Positions 28,146 through 37,820 are shown, numbered from the stretch's first letter. The stretch: 64,000 nt of DNA from Corynebacterium sp. sy039 (GCF_007904105.1 NZ_CP042325.1:744001-808000); one strand, 5' to 3'. Notes: generated from the sequence alone by a model not told the origin. Translations and numbers: made by a program.

Positions 28146-29003
28146 ATGGTTTCTTCTGCTTTTCTTGATCCTGATGGTCTTGCCTCAGTGATGGCGATTA
28201 TTAATCGCACACCAGATTCTTTCTATGACAAAGGCGCAACACAGACTTTCGACGCTGCTCTAGAACGTGCGCACGCTGTGATCACTGCCGGAGCTCGTAT
28301 TGTTGATATTGGTGGCGTAAAGGCAGGACCAGGGCAAGAAGTGAGCGTGGCAGAAGAGATTGACCGTGTGGTTCCGCTTATCAGTGCAATTCATCAACGC
28401 TTTCCTCAGATAACCATTTCTGTCGATACATGGCGCTCGTCTGTCGCTGAGCGTGCGATTAATGCTGGGGCAACATTGGTCAATGACACGTGGGCAGGGC
28501 ATGATCCAGAGCTTTCTGCGGTGGCGGGGCATTACAGAGTAGGTTATGTGTGCTCGCATACTGGTGGGGTCATACCGCGCACACGCCCGTATCGGGTGCA
28601 TTTTGATGATATTGTCGCCAGCGTTATAGAAGAAACAACACGTCAAGCAGAATGCGCTATTAACCGAGGTGTGCCTGAGGAAAAAATCCTCATTGATCCA
28701 ACGCATGACTTTGGTAAGAATACTTTTCATGGTTTGACTTTATTGCGTCATATTGATCAGATTGTTGCTACTGGTTTTCCCGTGTTAATGGCATTGTCTA
28801 ATAAAGACTTTGTTGGAGAAACACTTAATCGTCCAGTTCAAGAGCGTGTTGCCGGTACTTTGGCTGCTACTGCATGGGCAGCGCATCATGGTGTTGCGTG
28901 TTTTCGAGCTCATCAGGTGCAAGAAACAATTGATACTATTGCTATGACCGCAGCAATTCAGGGAAAAATTGCGCCGCGTGCTACTACTCGGGGGTTGGCA
29001 TGA
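28146..29003 (+). CDS. folP2: Dihydropteroate synthase-like protein FolP2
   Basis: A 285-residue TIM-barrel protein of the dihydropteroate synthase family (MAIINRTPDSFYDKG, VDIGGVKAGPG, SVDTWRSSVAERA, LIDPTHDFGKNTFHG). Genuine folate DHPS is usually encoded in the folE-folB-folK cluster; this paralogue sits with gpgS as mycobacterial Rv1207 does, which lacks clear DHPS activity, so its real reaction is uncertain. The start at 28146, two bases after the LOG stop with CCAGGG upstream, is preferred. It overlaps gpgS by four bases (ATGA). Confidence 0.88.
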   Translation: MVSSAFLDPDGLASVMAIINRTPDSFYDKGATQTFDAALERAHAVITAGARIVDIGGVKAGPGQEVSVAEEIDRVVPLISAIHQRFPQITISVDTWRSSVAERAINAGATLVNDTWAGHDPELSAVAGHYRVGYVCSHTGGVIPRTRPYRVHFDDIVASVIEETTRQAECAINRGVPEEKILIDPTHDFGKNTFHGLTLLRHIDQIVATGFPVLMALSNKDFVGETLNRPVQERVAGTLAATAWAAHHGVACFRAHQVQETIDTIAMTAAIQGKIAPRATTRGLA

Positions 29004-29791
29004 AGTTGAGTATTGTTATTCCAGCGCTCAATGAAGAAAAAACTATTGCTCAAGTAATAGTTTGTGTTCAAGAGAGTATTGCTGCGAGTTCTTTTGCGCA
29101 ATCGGATGTTGAACTATTAGTTATCGACGCTGATTCAACTGACAACACGTATCATGAAGCAGCAGCAACTGGCGCTTGTGTGCTCAATTGGCGTGAGATC
29201 ATACCTCATATTCCACCGCGAACTGGCAAAGGGGAATCGTTATGGCGAGGCGTATATGCTGCTCGTGGTGAGATAGTTATGTTTATTGATGCGGATCTAG
29301 AGACTGTCGACCCGATGATTGTCTCCAAGTTAACCGCCCCTTTTAGCAATCCACAGATCCATTTAGTTAAAGCAGACTATCGACGTGCTTTCCAAGGACA
29401 ACCAACTGGAGGTGGCAGAGTTACCCAGTTATCTGCTAAGCCGTTATTGCGTGCGTTTTTTCCCGAACTTGCATCCATTAACCAGCCTCTTGCAGGGGAA
29501 TATGCTATTCGACGTTCCACTGCGCTTTCTTTGGCTTTCGTCGAGGGCTATGGTGTAGAAATAGGATTGCTTATCGATATATATCGTCGCTATGGCATCA
29601 CTGCTATTGCCCAAGCACAGCTGGTTGATAAGTATCATCGTAACCGCACTTTAACGGAATTGAGTGCAATGTCTGATATTGTTATTGCAACTATTTTGGA
29701 TCGTGTGGGCATCGTAAATGAGCTTGGTATCAACCAACGTATGCCAATTGATGCTATAAGCAGCCAAGCCAATCTAGGAGAGGGAAAATAA
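29000..29791 (+). CDS. gpgS: Glucosyl-3-phosphoglycerate synthase
   Basis: A GT81 glycosyltransferase that joins glucose from a nucleotide sugar to 3-phosphoglycerate, the first step toward glucosylglycerate and, in mycobacteria, methylglucose lipopolysaccharides. The 263-residue protein has VIPALNEEKTI, the DXD metal site FIDADLE near residue 97, and GGGRVTQLSAKPLLRAFFPE and GYGVEIGLLIDIY. It is shorter than the mycobacterial enzyme. ATGA overlap with folP2 and direct abutment to the next gene place it mid-operon. Confidence 0.9.
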   Translation: MKLSIVIPALNEEKTIAQVIVCVQESIAASSFAQSDVELLVIDADSTDNTYHEAAATGACVLNWREIIPHIPPRTGKGESLWRGVYAARGEIVMFIDADLETVDPMIVSKLTAPFSNPQIHLVKADYRRAFQGQPTGGGRVTQLSAKPLLRAFFPELASINQPLAGEYAIRRSTALSLAFVEGYGVEIGLLIDIYRRYGITAIAQAQLVDKYHRNRTLTELSAMSDIVIATILDRVGIVNELGINQRMPIDAISSQANLGEGK

Positions 29792-30109
29792 GTGTTATCG
29801 TGGTTGTTGCTTACTGTTGTCGTCGCGTTTTTTGCGCTTATCATTGCACTGATTATGGGAACACTCTCTGGTTCAGGCGAGCGGCAGAGTGCCCGGGAGC
29901 TCCATCCTCGGGCTGAGCTTATGCAAGGCAACCGCAATGCTGTTGCTACCCATGACGTCGATGCCGTACATCTTGAGTTAGCGTTGCGCGGTTATCGACA
30001 AGATCAAGTTGATGATCTCATCGAGGCGCTTTTTGCTCGTATTGATTATCTGGAACAACAAGTGCAAGGTGCTGGAAAGACTAGGGAAGTAAGCGCGCAT
30101 ACTGAGTAG
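29792..30109 (+). CDS. DivIVA-domain small membrane protein (Rv1209-like)
   Basis: A 105-residue protein with one N-terminal membrane helix and a DivIVA-like motif HLELALRGYRQDQVDDLIEAL near residues 58-78, then a short coiled coil. GTG start directly after the gpgS stop, with AGGAGAGGG upstream. The same order (Rv1207-Rv1209) is found in mycobacteria. It may connect glycoconjugate synthesis to polar growth, but no function is proven. Confidence 0.8.
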   Translation: MLSWLLLTVVVAFFALIIALIMGTLSGSGERQSARELHPRAELMQGNRNAVATHDVDAVHLELALRGYRQDQVDDLIEALFARIDYLEQQVQGAGKTREVSAHTE

Positions 30110-30287
30110 CGAGTTAGGTGGTACTAACAGGTATTCTTGCTTTCTCTAATAGATCGCAGTATTTTTTCTAGCAATGTATGATAAGAAGAGTTGGTATCTG
30201 CGCCACAAGCCATTATCTTTTATTTTTCATAATGATGCTTATGTCTTATTATCAATGTAATTTTCAACTGAGGAAGCGGTAAAACAA

Positions 30288-30455
30288 GTGGCAGCTATGA
30301 AGCCTCGTACAGGTAACGGCCCAATGGAAGTAGTGATTGAGTCTCGTAAAATCGTTATGCGTATTCCTACTGATGGCGGTGGGCGGTTGGTTATTGAGCT
30401 CAATAAGGAAGAAGCTACCCAGTTGAGTACCTTATTGAGCGATGTTGCGCAGTGA
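30288..30455 (+). CDS. DUF3117 small protein
   Basis: A 55-residue conserved actinobacterial protein (MAAMKPRTGNGPMEVV, IVMRIPTDGGGRLVIELN), matching mycobacterial Rv1211 in sequence type and in position before glgA. GTG start with GAGGAAG 11 bases upstream. Function unknown; predicted beta-rich. The 178 bases between the DivIVA-like gene and this one hold no gene; mycobacterial tagA (Rv1210) is absent here. Confidence 0.85.
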   Translation: MAAMKPRTGNGPMEVVIESRKIVMRIPTDGGGRLVIELNKEEATQLSTLLSDVAQ

Positions 30456-30519
30456 TAGACTTCGCGTTGTTATTCCCTAGCCGTATTAGCCTCTTATTAG
30501 CCAAGGAGAATGTGTCGTC

Positions 30520-31389
30520 GTGCTTTCCCATGTGATAGATCTACTTGCTGATCCTATAGATTTGACTCCTCTAGAACTGGCAGATGATTCTTCTCGACTC
30601 ATTTCTGATTCTGGTCATAGCTATGATATTGCACGTCAAGGTTATGTCACTCTTGCAGGTGGTGCTGGACTACGCTATGCCGGTGATAATACTGAGATGA
30701 TCCAAGATCGAGAGACTTTTCTCTCTCGTGGTCATTATGCGCCTTTTGTAGAAGCAGTGTCGCATAAAGCAATAGAAGCAATCAACGATGCACATATCCC
30801 TGATGATGCAGAACCTGCATTATTAGAAGTTGGTGCAGGTACGGGCTACTATCTTTCGCATCTTTTAGATTCCATTGACGGCTCGCGCGGTATTGGTTTG
30901 GACGTATCGGTTCCTTCTGCAAAATTATTGGCAAAATGTCATCCGCGTGTTGGTGCTGTTGTAGCTGATGCGTGGGCAAGACTTCCCATCCGAGATGAGT
31001 CTATCGACGTTATTGCGGTTGTTTTTGCCCCACGAAATGCTAGCGAGTTTGCGCGAGTACTTAAACCTCAAGGCGAGGTGGTCGTGCTGACAGCAGATAG
31101 CGGTCATCTAGATGAATTACGCGAACCACTAGGCATCATTGGTGTGGAACAGGGTAAAGTTGAACGTATGACTGCTCAAGCTGCTGGGCATCTGGTACCA
31201 CACGGACAGTCAGAATCAGTGGAGTTCCGGATGCAACTTGATCAGGATTCGATTGCTGCACAGATTGGCATGAGTCCCTCGGCACGGCATATCCATCCTG
31301 ACATTCTGGCACAGCGCATTGCGACATTGCCCGATACTATGTCAGTCACTGCACGGGCAAAAATTACGCGATTTAGGAAAATTGCTTAA
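30520..31389 (+). CDS. RlmA-type 23S rRNA guanine-N1 methyltransferase
   Basis: A 289-residue SAM-dependent methyltransferase. The N-terminal part has the RlmA layout (LADPIDLTPLELA..., SYDIARQGYVTL, AGDNTEMIQDRETFLSRGHY) and the SAM site LLEVGAGTGYYL is near residue 101. The zinc-finger cysteines of enterobacterial RlmA(I) are absent, as is common in actinobacterial members related to TlrB. It likely methylates hairpin 35 of 23S rRNA. GTG start, AAGGAGA upstream. Stop overlaps the convergent glgA by four bases. Confidence 0.85.
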   Translation: MLSHVIDLLADPIDLTPLELADDSSRLISDSGHSYDIARQGYVTLAGGAGLRYAGDNTEMIQDRETFLSRGHYAPFVEAVSHKAIEAINDAHIPDDAEPALLEVGAGTGYYLSHLLDSIDGSRGIGLDVSVPSAKLLAKCHPRVGAVVADAWARLPIRDESIDVIAVVFAPRNASEFARVLKPQGEVVVLTADSGHLDELREPLGIIGVEQGKVERMTAQAAGHLVPHGQSESVEFRMQLDQDSIAAQIGMSPSARHIHPDILAQRIATLPDTMSVTARAKITRFRKIA

Positions 31390-32558
31390 ACAAGTTTGTG
31401 GTATAGATCCACAGTTTGTGCAGCGATTGTTTCCCAAGAAAAATCATTCATTGCTCGTTGCCGACCAGCGATACCATAGTTTTTTACTCGCGTAGCATCA
31501 CTGATGAGTGCGTTTACCGCATGAGCTAGATCTTGTACGAAACTATTCGTATCAGCTGGATCATAATGCACAAGTGTGCCAGTAACTCCATCGGCTACCA
31601 CCTCAGGAATACCACCAACGTCGGAAGCGACAACTGCTGTTGCACAGGCCATCGCTTCCAGATTGACAATACCTAGTGGCTCATAAATTGATGGACAGAC
31701 AAAGACATCGGCGGCACTGAGGATCTCTTGAATATCTGCTTGCGGTAACATTGTTTCTACCCAGATAACCCCAGTACGTTGTGCTTGCAGTTGGTGTACC
31801 AATTGCGCTGTGTGCTTGGCGATTTCTGGAGTATCCGGAGCACCTGCACACAGGATCAATTGCGCATCAGGAGAGAAAAGGTGTGCTGCTTTGATAAGAT
31901 ACTCAACGCCTTTTTGCCTGGTAATGCGTCCGACAAAAGCAATAATAGGGCGTTGTGGATCAACACCTAGTGAATGAAGAATTGAGTGCTGTGCTTGATC
32001 AAAAGTCGGCCGCGGTTGCCATAGCTGAGTGTCGATACCATTGAGAATGACATGGACTTTATCAGCATCAATACGTGGATAGGCATGTAAAATCGTCTGT
32101 TTCATCTTGGCAGAGACGGCGATAATAGCATCAGCATATTCCATTGCATTGCGCTCTGACCAGGAGGATATATTATAACCACCGCCTAATTGTTCTTTTT
32201 TCCACGGACGGTCTGGCTCAAGAGAATGTGCAGTAACCACATGCGGAATAGAGTGCAGTTGTGCACTTAAATGCCCGCCTAGTCCGGAGTACCAGGTATG
32301 CGAATGAACAATATCTGCATTGTGTGTTGCATGAGCCATACGTAACCCGGTCGAAAGAGTGCGCAATGCGGGATTGGCATTTTCTAATGCAGGATCGACG
32401 CTGTGCACATAGACATCATGTTCTGAGCGTTCTTGTCCCATGCAGTGCACATCGACTGGCACTATGTTGCGCATGAAACGGGTTAGCTCGGTAACATGAA
32501 CACCTGCGCCACCGTAGATCTCAGGTGGATACTCTTTGGTTAGCATTGCTACTCTCAT
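31386..32558 (-). CDS. glgA: Glycogen synthase / glucosyltransferase GlgA
   Basis: Extends alpha-1,4-glucan from a nucleotide-glucose donor. The 390-residue retaining glycosyltransferase (GT4-type actinobacterial GlgA/GlgM) has GGAGVHVTELTR near residue 17, FVGRITRQKGVEYLI near 209 and the nucleotide-sugar motif EPLGIVNLEAMACATAVVASD near 293. In mycobacteria the homologue makes maltose-1-phosphate, so the acceptor could be glucose-1-phosphate. It is divergent from glgC. Confidence 0.92.
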   Translation of the reverse strand: MRVAMLTKEYPPEIYGGAGVHVTELTRFMRNIVPVDVHCMGQERSEHDVYVHSVDPALENANPALRTLSTGLRMAHATHNADIVHSHTWYSGLGGHLSAQLHSIPHVVTAHSLEPDRPWKKEQLGGGYNISSWSERNAMEYADAIIAVSAKMKQTILHAYPRIDADKVHVILNGIDTQLWQPRPTFDQAQHSILHSLGVDPQRPIIAFVGRITRQKGVEYLIKAAHLFSPDAQLILCAGAPDTPEIAKHTAQLVHQLQAQRTGVIWVETMLPQADIQEILSAADVFVCPSIYEPLGIVNLEAMACATAVVASDVGGIPEVVADGVTGTLVHYDPADTNSFVQDLAHAVNALISDATRVKNYGIAGRQRAMNDFSWETIAAQTVDLYHKLV

Positions 32559-32694
32559 ACTCCACAGGGTAGTGCTTTTGAGTGAGTTATGTATTATCTT
32601 CTTGAATTAGTTTTAGTGAAGTATCTGTCAATTACGATAACAATTACAATAAAAGCCGAGAAAAAGTTGCTGGCAGCATATACCATTGGGTTTT
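32559..32694. promoter_or_regulatory. Divergent glgA/glgC promoter region
   Basis: This 136-base AT-rich gap between the two divergent glycogen genes must hold both promoters. I see no clear GlxR (TGTGA-N6-TCACA) or RamB site, so no operator is assigned. Confidence 0.5.
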
Positions 32695-33915
32695 GTGAGA
32701 ACCCAACATAATGTTCTGGCCATTGTACTCGCTGGCGGTGAAGGAAAGCGGCTGTTCCCACTGACCGAAGACCGGGCAAAACCTGCTGTGCCTTTTGGTG
32801 GCACATACCGTCTAATTGACTTTGTATTATCAAATTTGGTTAATGCTGGGTATATGAAAATATGCGTGCTGACCCAGTACAAATCTCATTCTCTTGATCG
32901 TCATATTTCGCAATCATGGAATGTGAGTGGTCCTACGCGTAATCAATACATTGCTTCTGTGCCAGCACAGCAGCGTTTAGGAAAGCGTTGGTATCAAGGC
33001 TCAGCGGATGCGATTTTGCAGTCGTTGAATCTCATTTACGATGAAAACCCAGATTATGTCATTGTGTTTGGTGCCGATCACGTATATCGCATGGATCCTG
33101 CACAAATGGTTGCAGAACATATTGATTCAGGTGCAGCAGTATCGGTGGCTGGTATTAGGGTTCCTCGAGCAGAAGCTAGTGCGTTTGGCTGCATACAAGC
33201 TGATGAAAATGGGCTTATTACAGAGTTCCTAGAAAAACCGGCGGAGCCTCCAGGGACACCAGATGATCCGAATATGTCCTATGCGTCGATGGGAAATTAT
33301 GTGTTCAGTACACAAGAGCTTATTCGTGCTCTGAAAGAAGACGAAGAAAATCCAGATTCTGCGCATGATATGGGAGGCGATATTATCCCATATTTTGTCG
33401 CACGCGGGAAAGCTCATGTTTATGATTTCAATAATAATGTCGTTCCAGGTTCTACCGACCGTGATCGTGCTTATTGGCGTGATGTAGGAACAATCGACGC
33501 TTTTTATGAAGCGCATATGGATCTTATTTCTGTGCACCCGATTTTCAACTTATATAACCAAAAATGGCCTATTCGCTCCACTGATTTAGGTGAGTTACCG
33601 CCAGCAAAGTTTGTTCAGGGAGGTATTGCGCAATCGTCCATGGTGGCTCAAGGATCTATTATTTCTGCGGCAACAGTGCGTAATTCCGTCTTATCCACCG
33701 ACGTCATGATAGAAGAGGGAGCTACTGTAGAAGGTTCAGTGCTGATGCCAGGGGTACGCATTGGCAAGGGTGCTGTTGTACGCCACGCTATTCTTGACAA
33801 AAACGTAGTTGTTACCGATGGCACTCTCATTGGCGTCGACCGGGAGCGTGATAGTCAGAAATTCTCTATTAGCGCTGGTGGGGTTGTTGTGGTTGGGAAA
33901 AACACTGTTGTGTAA
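32695..33915 (+). CDS. glgC: Glucose-1-phosphate adenylyltransferase
   Basis: Makes ADP-glucose from ATP and glucose-1-phosphate, the regulated entry step of glycogen synthesis. The 406-residue protein has [20 protein letters not shown] near residue 12, [16 protein letters not shown] with the substrate lysine, and a C-terminal left-handed beta-helix with hexapeptide repeats. The GTG at 32695 ([14 protein letters not shown]) fits family starts; a TTG at 32686 is also open. No strong ribosome site. Confidence 0.94.
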   Translation: MRTQHNVLAIVLAGGEGKRLFPLTEDRAKPAVPFGGTYRLIDFVLSNLVNAGYMKICVLTQYKSHSLDRHISQSWNVSGPTRNQYIASVPAQQRLGKRWYQGSADAILQSLNLIYDENPDYVIVFGADHVYRMDPAQMVAEHIDSGAAVSVAGIRVPRAEASAFGCIQADENGLITEFLEKPAEPPGTPDDPNMSYASMGNYVFSTQELIRALKEDEENPDSAHDMGGDIIPYFVARGKAHVYDFNNNVVPGSTDRDRAYWRDVGTIDAFYEAHMDLISVHPIFNLYNQKWPIRSTDLGELPPAKFVQGGIAQSSMVAQGSIISAATVRNSVLSTDVMIEEGATVEGSVLMPGVRIGKGAVVRHAILDKNVVVTDGTLIGVDRERDSQKFSISAGGVVVVGKNTVV

Positions 33916-33973
33916 CCAACAAAGAACTGTGGAGATAACCCCACGCTATTCGTAAAATCTATAAAAGCAATGC

Positions 33974-34609
33974 TTAGCGTTTTTTGCTAATAAGAGTCAT
34001 GCCGGAACCAAGAGGTAGGCGTGTAACGAGAACATTGTCTAAAGACGCAATATATTCTTCTGCCTCACGTGCACTGATAGTTTCGCGATCCTTGCGCGAC
34101 ACATCGCTGATAGTGCCGTCGAGGAGGCAATCTGCCAAAATAAGGGTGCCGCCTGGTGCAAGGAGGGGAAGGCCTGCCTTAATAAAAGCAGTGAACTCTA
34201 GCGCAGAAATATCTGCATAGATGATGTCATAGGATGCGGTGGCAAGACGAGACATGACATCGAGTGGGCGAGAAGGTAAAAATCGTATTCGGCTAGCTGG
34301 GTATCCAGCCTGAGCAAAAGCCGTCTTTGCTTGTTTTTGGTGCTCTGGTTCAGGATCAATGCAGCTAAGTACCGCATGGTCGTTGAGTCCTTCAAGGAGA
34401 TACAATCCCACGACACTTGCTGCAGGACTTACCGCAATGGCTGCTTGTGCATTGCTTGCAGTTGCAAGGGTGCTGAGTAATTTTCCAGTTGCGGCGTCAG
34501 GAGTGATAAGCCCAAATTCATGTGCTGCTTCTTGTGCAGCACTCAATGCCTCAGATAAGACAGTAACGTGCTCGATATAGTCATTGAGAGATGCTGAAGT
34601 ATTGCTCAC
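33974..34609 (-). CDS. SAM-dependent O-methyltransferase (Rv1220c-like)
   Basis: A 211-residue class I methyltransferase of the catechol-O-methyltransferase-like bacterial group, with SAM-binding AAIAVSPAASVVGLYLLEGL and metal-site-like YADISALEF, then GGTLILADCLLDG. It is divergent from sigE, as in mycobacteria where it is Rv1220c. The substrate is unknown. Confidence 0.85.
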   Translation of the reverse strand: MSNTSASLNDYIEHVTVLSEALSAAQEAAHEFGLITPDAATGKLLSTLATASNAQAAIAVSPAASVVGLYLLEGLNDHAVLSCIDPEPEHQKQAKTAFAQAGYPASRIRFLPSRPLDVMSRLATASYDIIYADISALEFTAFIKAGLPLLAPGGTLILADCLLDGTISDVSRKDRETISAREAEEYIASLDNVLVTRLPLGSGMTLISKKR

Positions 34610-34864
34610 GTGTATTATTCTATGCCGCTTGTGTACCGAGTGTTTTCTAACGCGCCTGTGGTGAAAATATATTGGAAAACTGTACTGAACTTCATGTTTA
34701 AGTTGTTATCTAATGATTGAGAAAATACTGAAAGATACTAAAGTGACAATTGGGAATAAGGGGAGAGCTGCATTTTCTATAACAAAATGACAACTTTTTC
34801 TATTGCCAGGCTTTTCCCAGATTCTTGGCTGGTTTTCTTGAACAAAGTCAGGCACAATAGTGCC

Positions 34865-35497
34865 ATGACATCTTCAGTAGCTAAGAATGCAGCAACTACT
34901 CCTGATCAACAAAGCAATGATCTACAAGGAACTGCTGCTTTCGATGCTGGTATTGGTGCAATGCCCTCTTGGGGTGAACTTGTATCTGAACACGCCGATA
35001 GCGTCTATCGCCTTGCCTATAGATTGTCTGGTAATCAGCATGACGCAGAAGACCTCACCCAAGAAACATTTATGCGTGTTTTCCGTTCCCTAAAAAATTA
35101 CCAACCAGGAACATTTGAGGGGTGGCTACACCGTATCACCACCAACCTATTCTTGGATATGGTGCGTCATCGCAGCAAAATTCGGATGGAAGCACTGCCT
35201 GAAGATTATGAGCGAGTACCTGGAACTGATATGACTCCCGAACAAGCATATTCGGTAGCACACCTTGATCCGGCACTCCAAAAAGCTCTCGACGCACTAA
35301 GCCCAGATTTTCGCGTTGCAGTCGTTTTATGCGATGTTGTTGGAATGAGCTATGACGAGATAGCTGACACCTTAGGCGTGAAAATGGGTACGGTACGTTC
35401 TCGCATTCACCGAGGGCGCTCGCAACTTCGCGCAACCCTAGAAGCGGCAGCAGAATCTGACGCAGAAGCAAAAATGCTCATCCCAATACAACACTAG
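34865..35497 (+). CDS. sigE: ECF sigma factor SigE
   Basis: Directs RNA polymerase to envelope-stress promoters. The 210-residue protein has sigma region 2 ([22 protein letters not shown]) and region 4 with helix-turn-helix ([20 protein letters not shown]). The anti-sigma gene follows. The 255 bases upstream carry no gene and must contain the promoter. The frame reaches an ATG at 34787; the ATG at 34865 agrees better with family lengths, but neither has a clear ribosome site. Confidence 0.92.
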   Translation: MTSSVAKNAATTPDQQSNDLQGTAAFDAGIGAMPSWGELVSEHADSVYRLAYRLSGNQHDAEDLTQETFMRVFRSLKNYQPGTFEGWLHRITTNLFLDMVRHRSKIRMEALPEDYERVPGTDMTPEQAYSVAHLDPALQKALDALSPDFRVAVVLCDVVGMSYDEIADTLGVKMGTVRSRIHRGRSQLRATLEAAAESDAEAKMLIPIQH

Positions 35498-35532
35498 GTA
35501 CATATTCCCAACGCTAGGTTCATATATTCCCA
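35494..35532. repeat. Near-perfect direct repeat between sigE and cseE
   Basis: Two copies of CTAGGT(A/T)CATAT(AT)TCCCA (35494-35510 and 35514-35532), the first overlapping the sigE stop. They precede cseE by about 110 bases. They might be binding sites or tandem promoter elements for the anti-sigma gene; the function is unknown. Confidence 0.7.
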
Positions 35533-35640
35533 TATGACCTGGCGCTTTCTTTTTGTGGGAACTCAATTTTGTACTTAAGCGTTTTCTCTATTGGACAGGT
35601 AACTTCTATCCCAAGCAGACAATAAGAGAAGGGCGGTCAG

Positions 35641-36204
35641 ATGGATACCGAGCATAACCCTCAAGACCAAAACCAGCCCTCAAAAGATGAACATACTAAA
35701 TCAACAGAAGAAGCTACCGTTACCCACTGGATTCGTTTTGATCGCCAAGCCATTAAAACAGGAATAGCGCAAGTACGTCGTATGAGCCAAAGCTATCAAC
35801 GCAACACTCGCGTTTTTGCCTCAGTTGACCACCTCAATCCCGAGGCTGTTGCTGCTTTCGTTGATGGTGAACTCACACCTAGTGCTGCACATCGTGCCCG
35901 GATACATCTTGTGCATTGCTATGAATGTCGTGAAGAAATCAAACGGCAGCAAAAAGCATCTGAGCGTTTGCGTTTGGCTAATAACGAGAATATGTGTGCT
36001 CCTTCTGAGCTGATTACTCGGTTATGCCAGATTGCTCAACAAATACCGCATGAGCCTTCCGAGGAAACTAAGTCGTCATACTCTCAAAATTTCATTGCAA
36101 AAATTGATCAGGTATCAAAAACGATTATCAACATTCATAATGCCCATCGTTCGCATTATGAAAAGCGATCACAAGAAAAAGACAATGGGGCGTCGAAAGG
36201 CTAA
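35641..36204 (+). CDS. cseE: Zinc-type anti-sigma factor of SigE
   Basis: A 187-residue protein that holds SigE inactive. The ZAS motif HX3CX2C (HLVHCYEC, near residue 98) binds zinc and senses thiol stress, while the N-terminal part is charged. No membrane helix is visible, so it is a soluble anti-sigma factor like mycobacterial RseA (Rv1222). AGAGAAGGG precedes the ATG. The position right after sigE supports the role. Confidence 0.88.
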   Translation: MDTEHNPQDQNQPSKDEHTKSTEEATVTHWIRFDRQAIKTGIAQVRRMSQSYQRNTRVFASVDHLNPEAVAAFVDGELTPSAAHRARIHLVHCYECREEIKRQQKASERLRLANNENMCAPSELITRLCQIAQQIPHEPSEETKSSYSQNFIAKIDQVSKTIINIHNAHRSHYEKRSQEKDNGASKG

Positions 36205-36213
36205 AGTAAAACT

Positions 36214-36657
36214 GTGTTTTCTTCAATCGGTTGGCCGGAAATTTTCGCCATTGTCATCATCGGCATTATTATCGTCGGTCCAGAGCGTATGCCTCGGGTA
36301 GTAGAAGACGTGCGCGCAGCAGTTTTTGCTGCTCGGAAAGCAATTAGAAATGCAAAAGCAGAATTAAACGGTGAGTTTGAGGAGTTTGAGGAGCTTAAAC
36401 GTCCCATTAGCCAACTGGCTTCAGTGCGGCGCATGGGACCACGCGGTGTGATTAGCAAAGCGCTTTTCGACGACGATGAAGAGTTTTTGGATAGCTTTAA
36501 TCCACGCAAACTCATGGAAGATGAAAGTTCTGCACAACCTGCGCGGACAGATATGCCAGCACACGCTAGCGATTCCGCCTCGCCAAAGAACCCTGCTGCT
36601 AGCTTCAGTTATGCAGATATTTATAAAAAACACACCAACAATGATGATGTGCTTTAA
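36214..36657 (+). CDS. tatB: Twin-arginine translocase subunit TatB
   Basis: A 147-residue Tat component that with TatC recognises twin-arginine signal peptides. It begins MFSSIGWPEIFAIVIIGIIIVGPERMP, giving one N-terminal helix, the conserved GPE hinge, and an amphipathic helix, then an acidic tail. The GTG start lies nine bases after cseE, so it is cotranscribed with sigE-cseE, as in other mycolata. Confidence 0.93.
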   Translation: MFSSIGWPEIFAIVIIGIIIVGPERMPRVVEDVRAAVFAARKAIRNAKAELNGEFEEFEELKRPISQLASVRRMGPRGVISKALFDDDEEFLDSFNPRKLMEDESSAQPARTDMPAHASDSASPKNPAASFSYADIYKKHTNNDDVL

Positions 36658-36663
36658 GCCCGG

Positions 36664-37803
36664 TTATTGTTTCTTTACACCTAAGCCAAGAGGCTTGCCC
36701 GCAAGTGATTCTTTGCGTACTACTAATTGATCTGCAATTTCTGCGATTGCACGTGCAGTAGGCGACTGTGGTTGGGCAATGCTAATCGGATGAGCAGTAT
36801 CGCCGCCTTGTCTAAGCGCAGGGTCAAGAGGAACGCTACCAAGTAACGAAACAGGCGAGCCTGTGATGGCGCTCAGTCGTGAGGCAACAGCTTGACCGCC
36901 ACCAGAACCGAAGACATCCATTGTGGTGCCGTCGGGAAGCGTGAGTGCAGACATATTTTCAATCACACCAGCAATTTTTTGGCGTGTTTGCATAGCAATA
37001 GAGCCTGCACGTTCTGCCACCTCAGCAGCGGCAGTCTGCGGAGTAGTCACAATCAACAACTGCGCATTAGGGACAAGCTGCGCCACAGAAATAGCAATAT
37101 CACCTGTTCCTGGTGGTAAATCTAGCAAGAGAATATCAAGATCTCCCCAGAATACGTCGGCAAGAAATTGTTGTACTGCTCGGTGCAACATAGGACCACG
37201 CCACACCACAGGTGCGTTGTCTTCCACAAAATGCCCGATGGAAATGTGCTTTACTCCATGCGCCTGAGGCGGCATGATCATGTCATCAACAGCATGGGGC
37301 TTTTCAGTAGATCCGAGCATGCCAGGAATGGAATGACCATAAATATCGGCATCAAGTACACCTACTTTTAGGCCACGGGCAGCAAGGGTAGTGGCAAGGT
37401 TGACCGTCATAGAGGATTTTCCTACACCACCTTTACCGGAGGCAATGGCAAAGACCCGGGTTGTGGATTGTGGTTGTGCAAAAGGGATGACTGGTTCACT
37501 CGCAGAACCCCGAAGTTGGGTGCGCAGTTGTTGCCGCTGCTGATCGTTCATTACATCGGTACTTACCGTTACAGTACCAACCCCCTCAAGCTCCTCTAAT
37601 ACTGCACGAGAGTTATTGGTTAGGGTTGATTTCATCGGACAGCCAGCAATGGTGAGATAGATTTCAACAGCAACATTATTGTGCTCGTCTATATCAATGC
37701 TTTTGACCATACCTAGCTCAGTAATCGGCTTGCCGATTTCTGGGTCATCAACGCGAGAGAGGGCTTCGCGTACACGTGATTCTGTGATTACTGCATTACT
37801 CAT
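36664..37803 (-). CDS. mrp: Mrp/NBP35-family iron-sulfur carrier ATPase
   Basis: A 379-residue protein with an N-terminal MIP18/DUF59 domain (residues 1 to about 90, ALSRVDDPEIGKPITELGMV) and a deviant Walker A GKGGVGKSS near residue 118. It binds ATP and is thought to carry or insert Fe-S clusters. The C-terminal CXXC that holds the shared cluster in E. coli Mrp is absent: the corresponding stretch reads ENMSALTLPDGTTMDVFG. It is convergent with tatB and 17 bases after the DUF1003 gene. Confidence 0.92.
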   Translation of the reverse strand: MSNAVITESRVREALSRVDDPEIGKPITELGMVKSIDIDEHNNVAVEIYLTIAGCPMKSTLTNNSRAVLEELEGVGTVTVSTDVMNDQQRQQLRTQLRGSASEPVIPFAQPQSTTRVFAIASGKGGVGKSSMTVNLATTLAARGLKVGVLDADIYGHSIPGMLGSTEKPHAVDDMIMPPQAHGVKHISIGHFVEDNAPVVWRGPMLHRAVQQFLADVFWGDLDILLLDLPPGTGDIAISVAQLVPNAQLLIVTTPQTAAAEVAERAGSIAMQTRQKIAGVIENMSALTLPDGTTMDVFGSGGGQAVASRLSAITGSPVSLLGSVPLDPALRQGGDTAHPISIAQPQSPTARAIAEIADQLVVRKESLAGKPLGLGVKKQ

Positions 37804-37820
37804 TATTGTTTAGAATACGC

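Noticed and set aside
28260-28730. 156-residue frame antisense to folP2
   Set aside because: It lies wholly inside folP2 on the other strand, without motif or ribosome site.
30110-30287. Possible remnant of tagA (DNA-3-methyladenine glycosylase), present here in mycobacteria
   Set aside because: The gap is 178 bases and shows no protein-like frame resembling TagA.
33916-33973. Terminator between glgC and the O-methyltransferase gene
   Set aside because: The GTGG/CCAC pairing is only four to five bases and has no T run.
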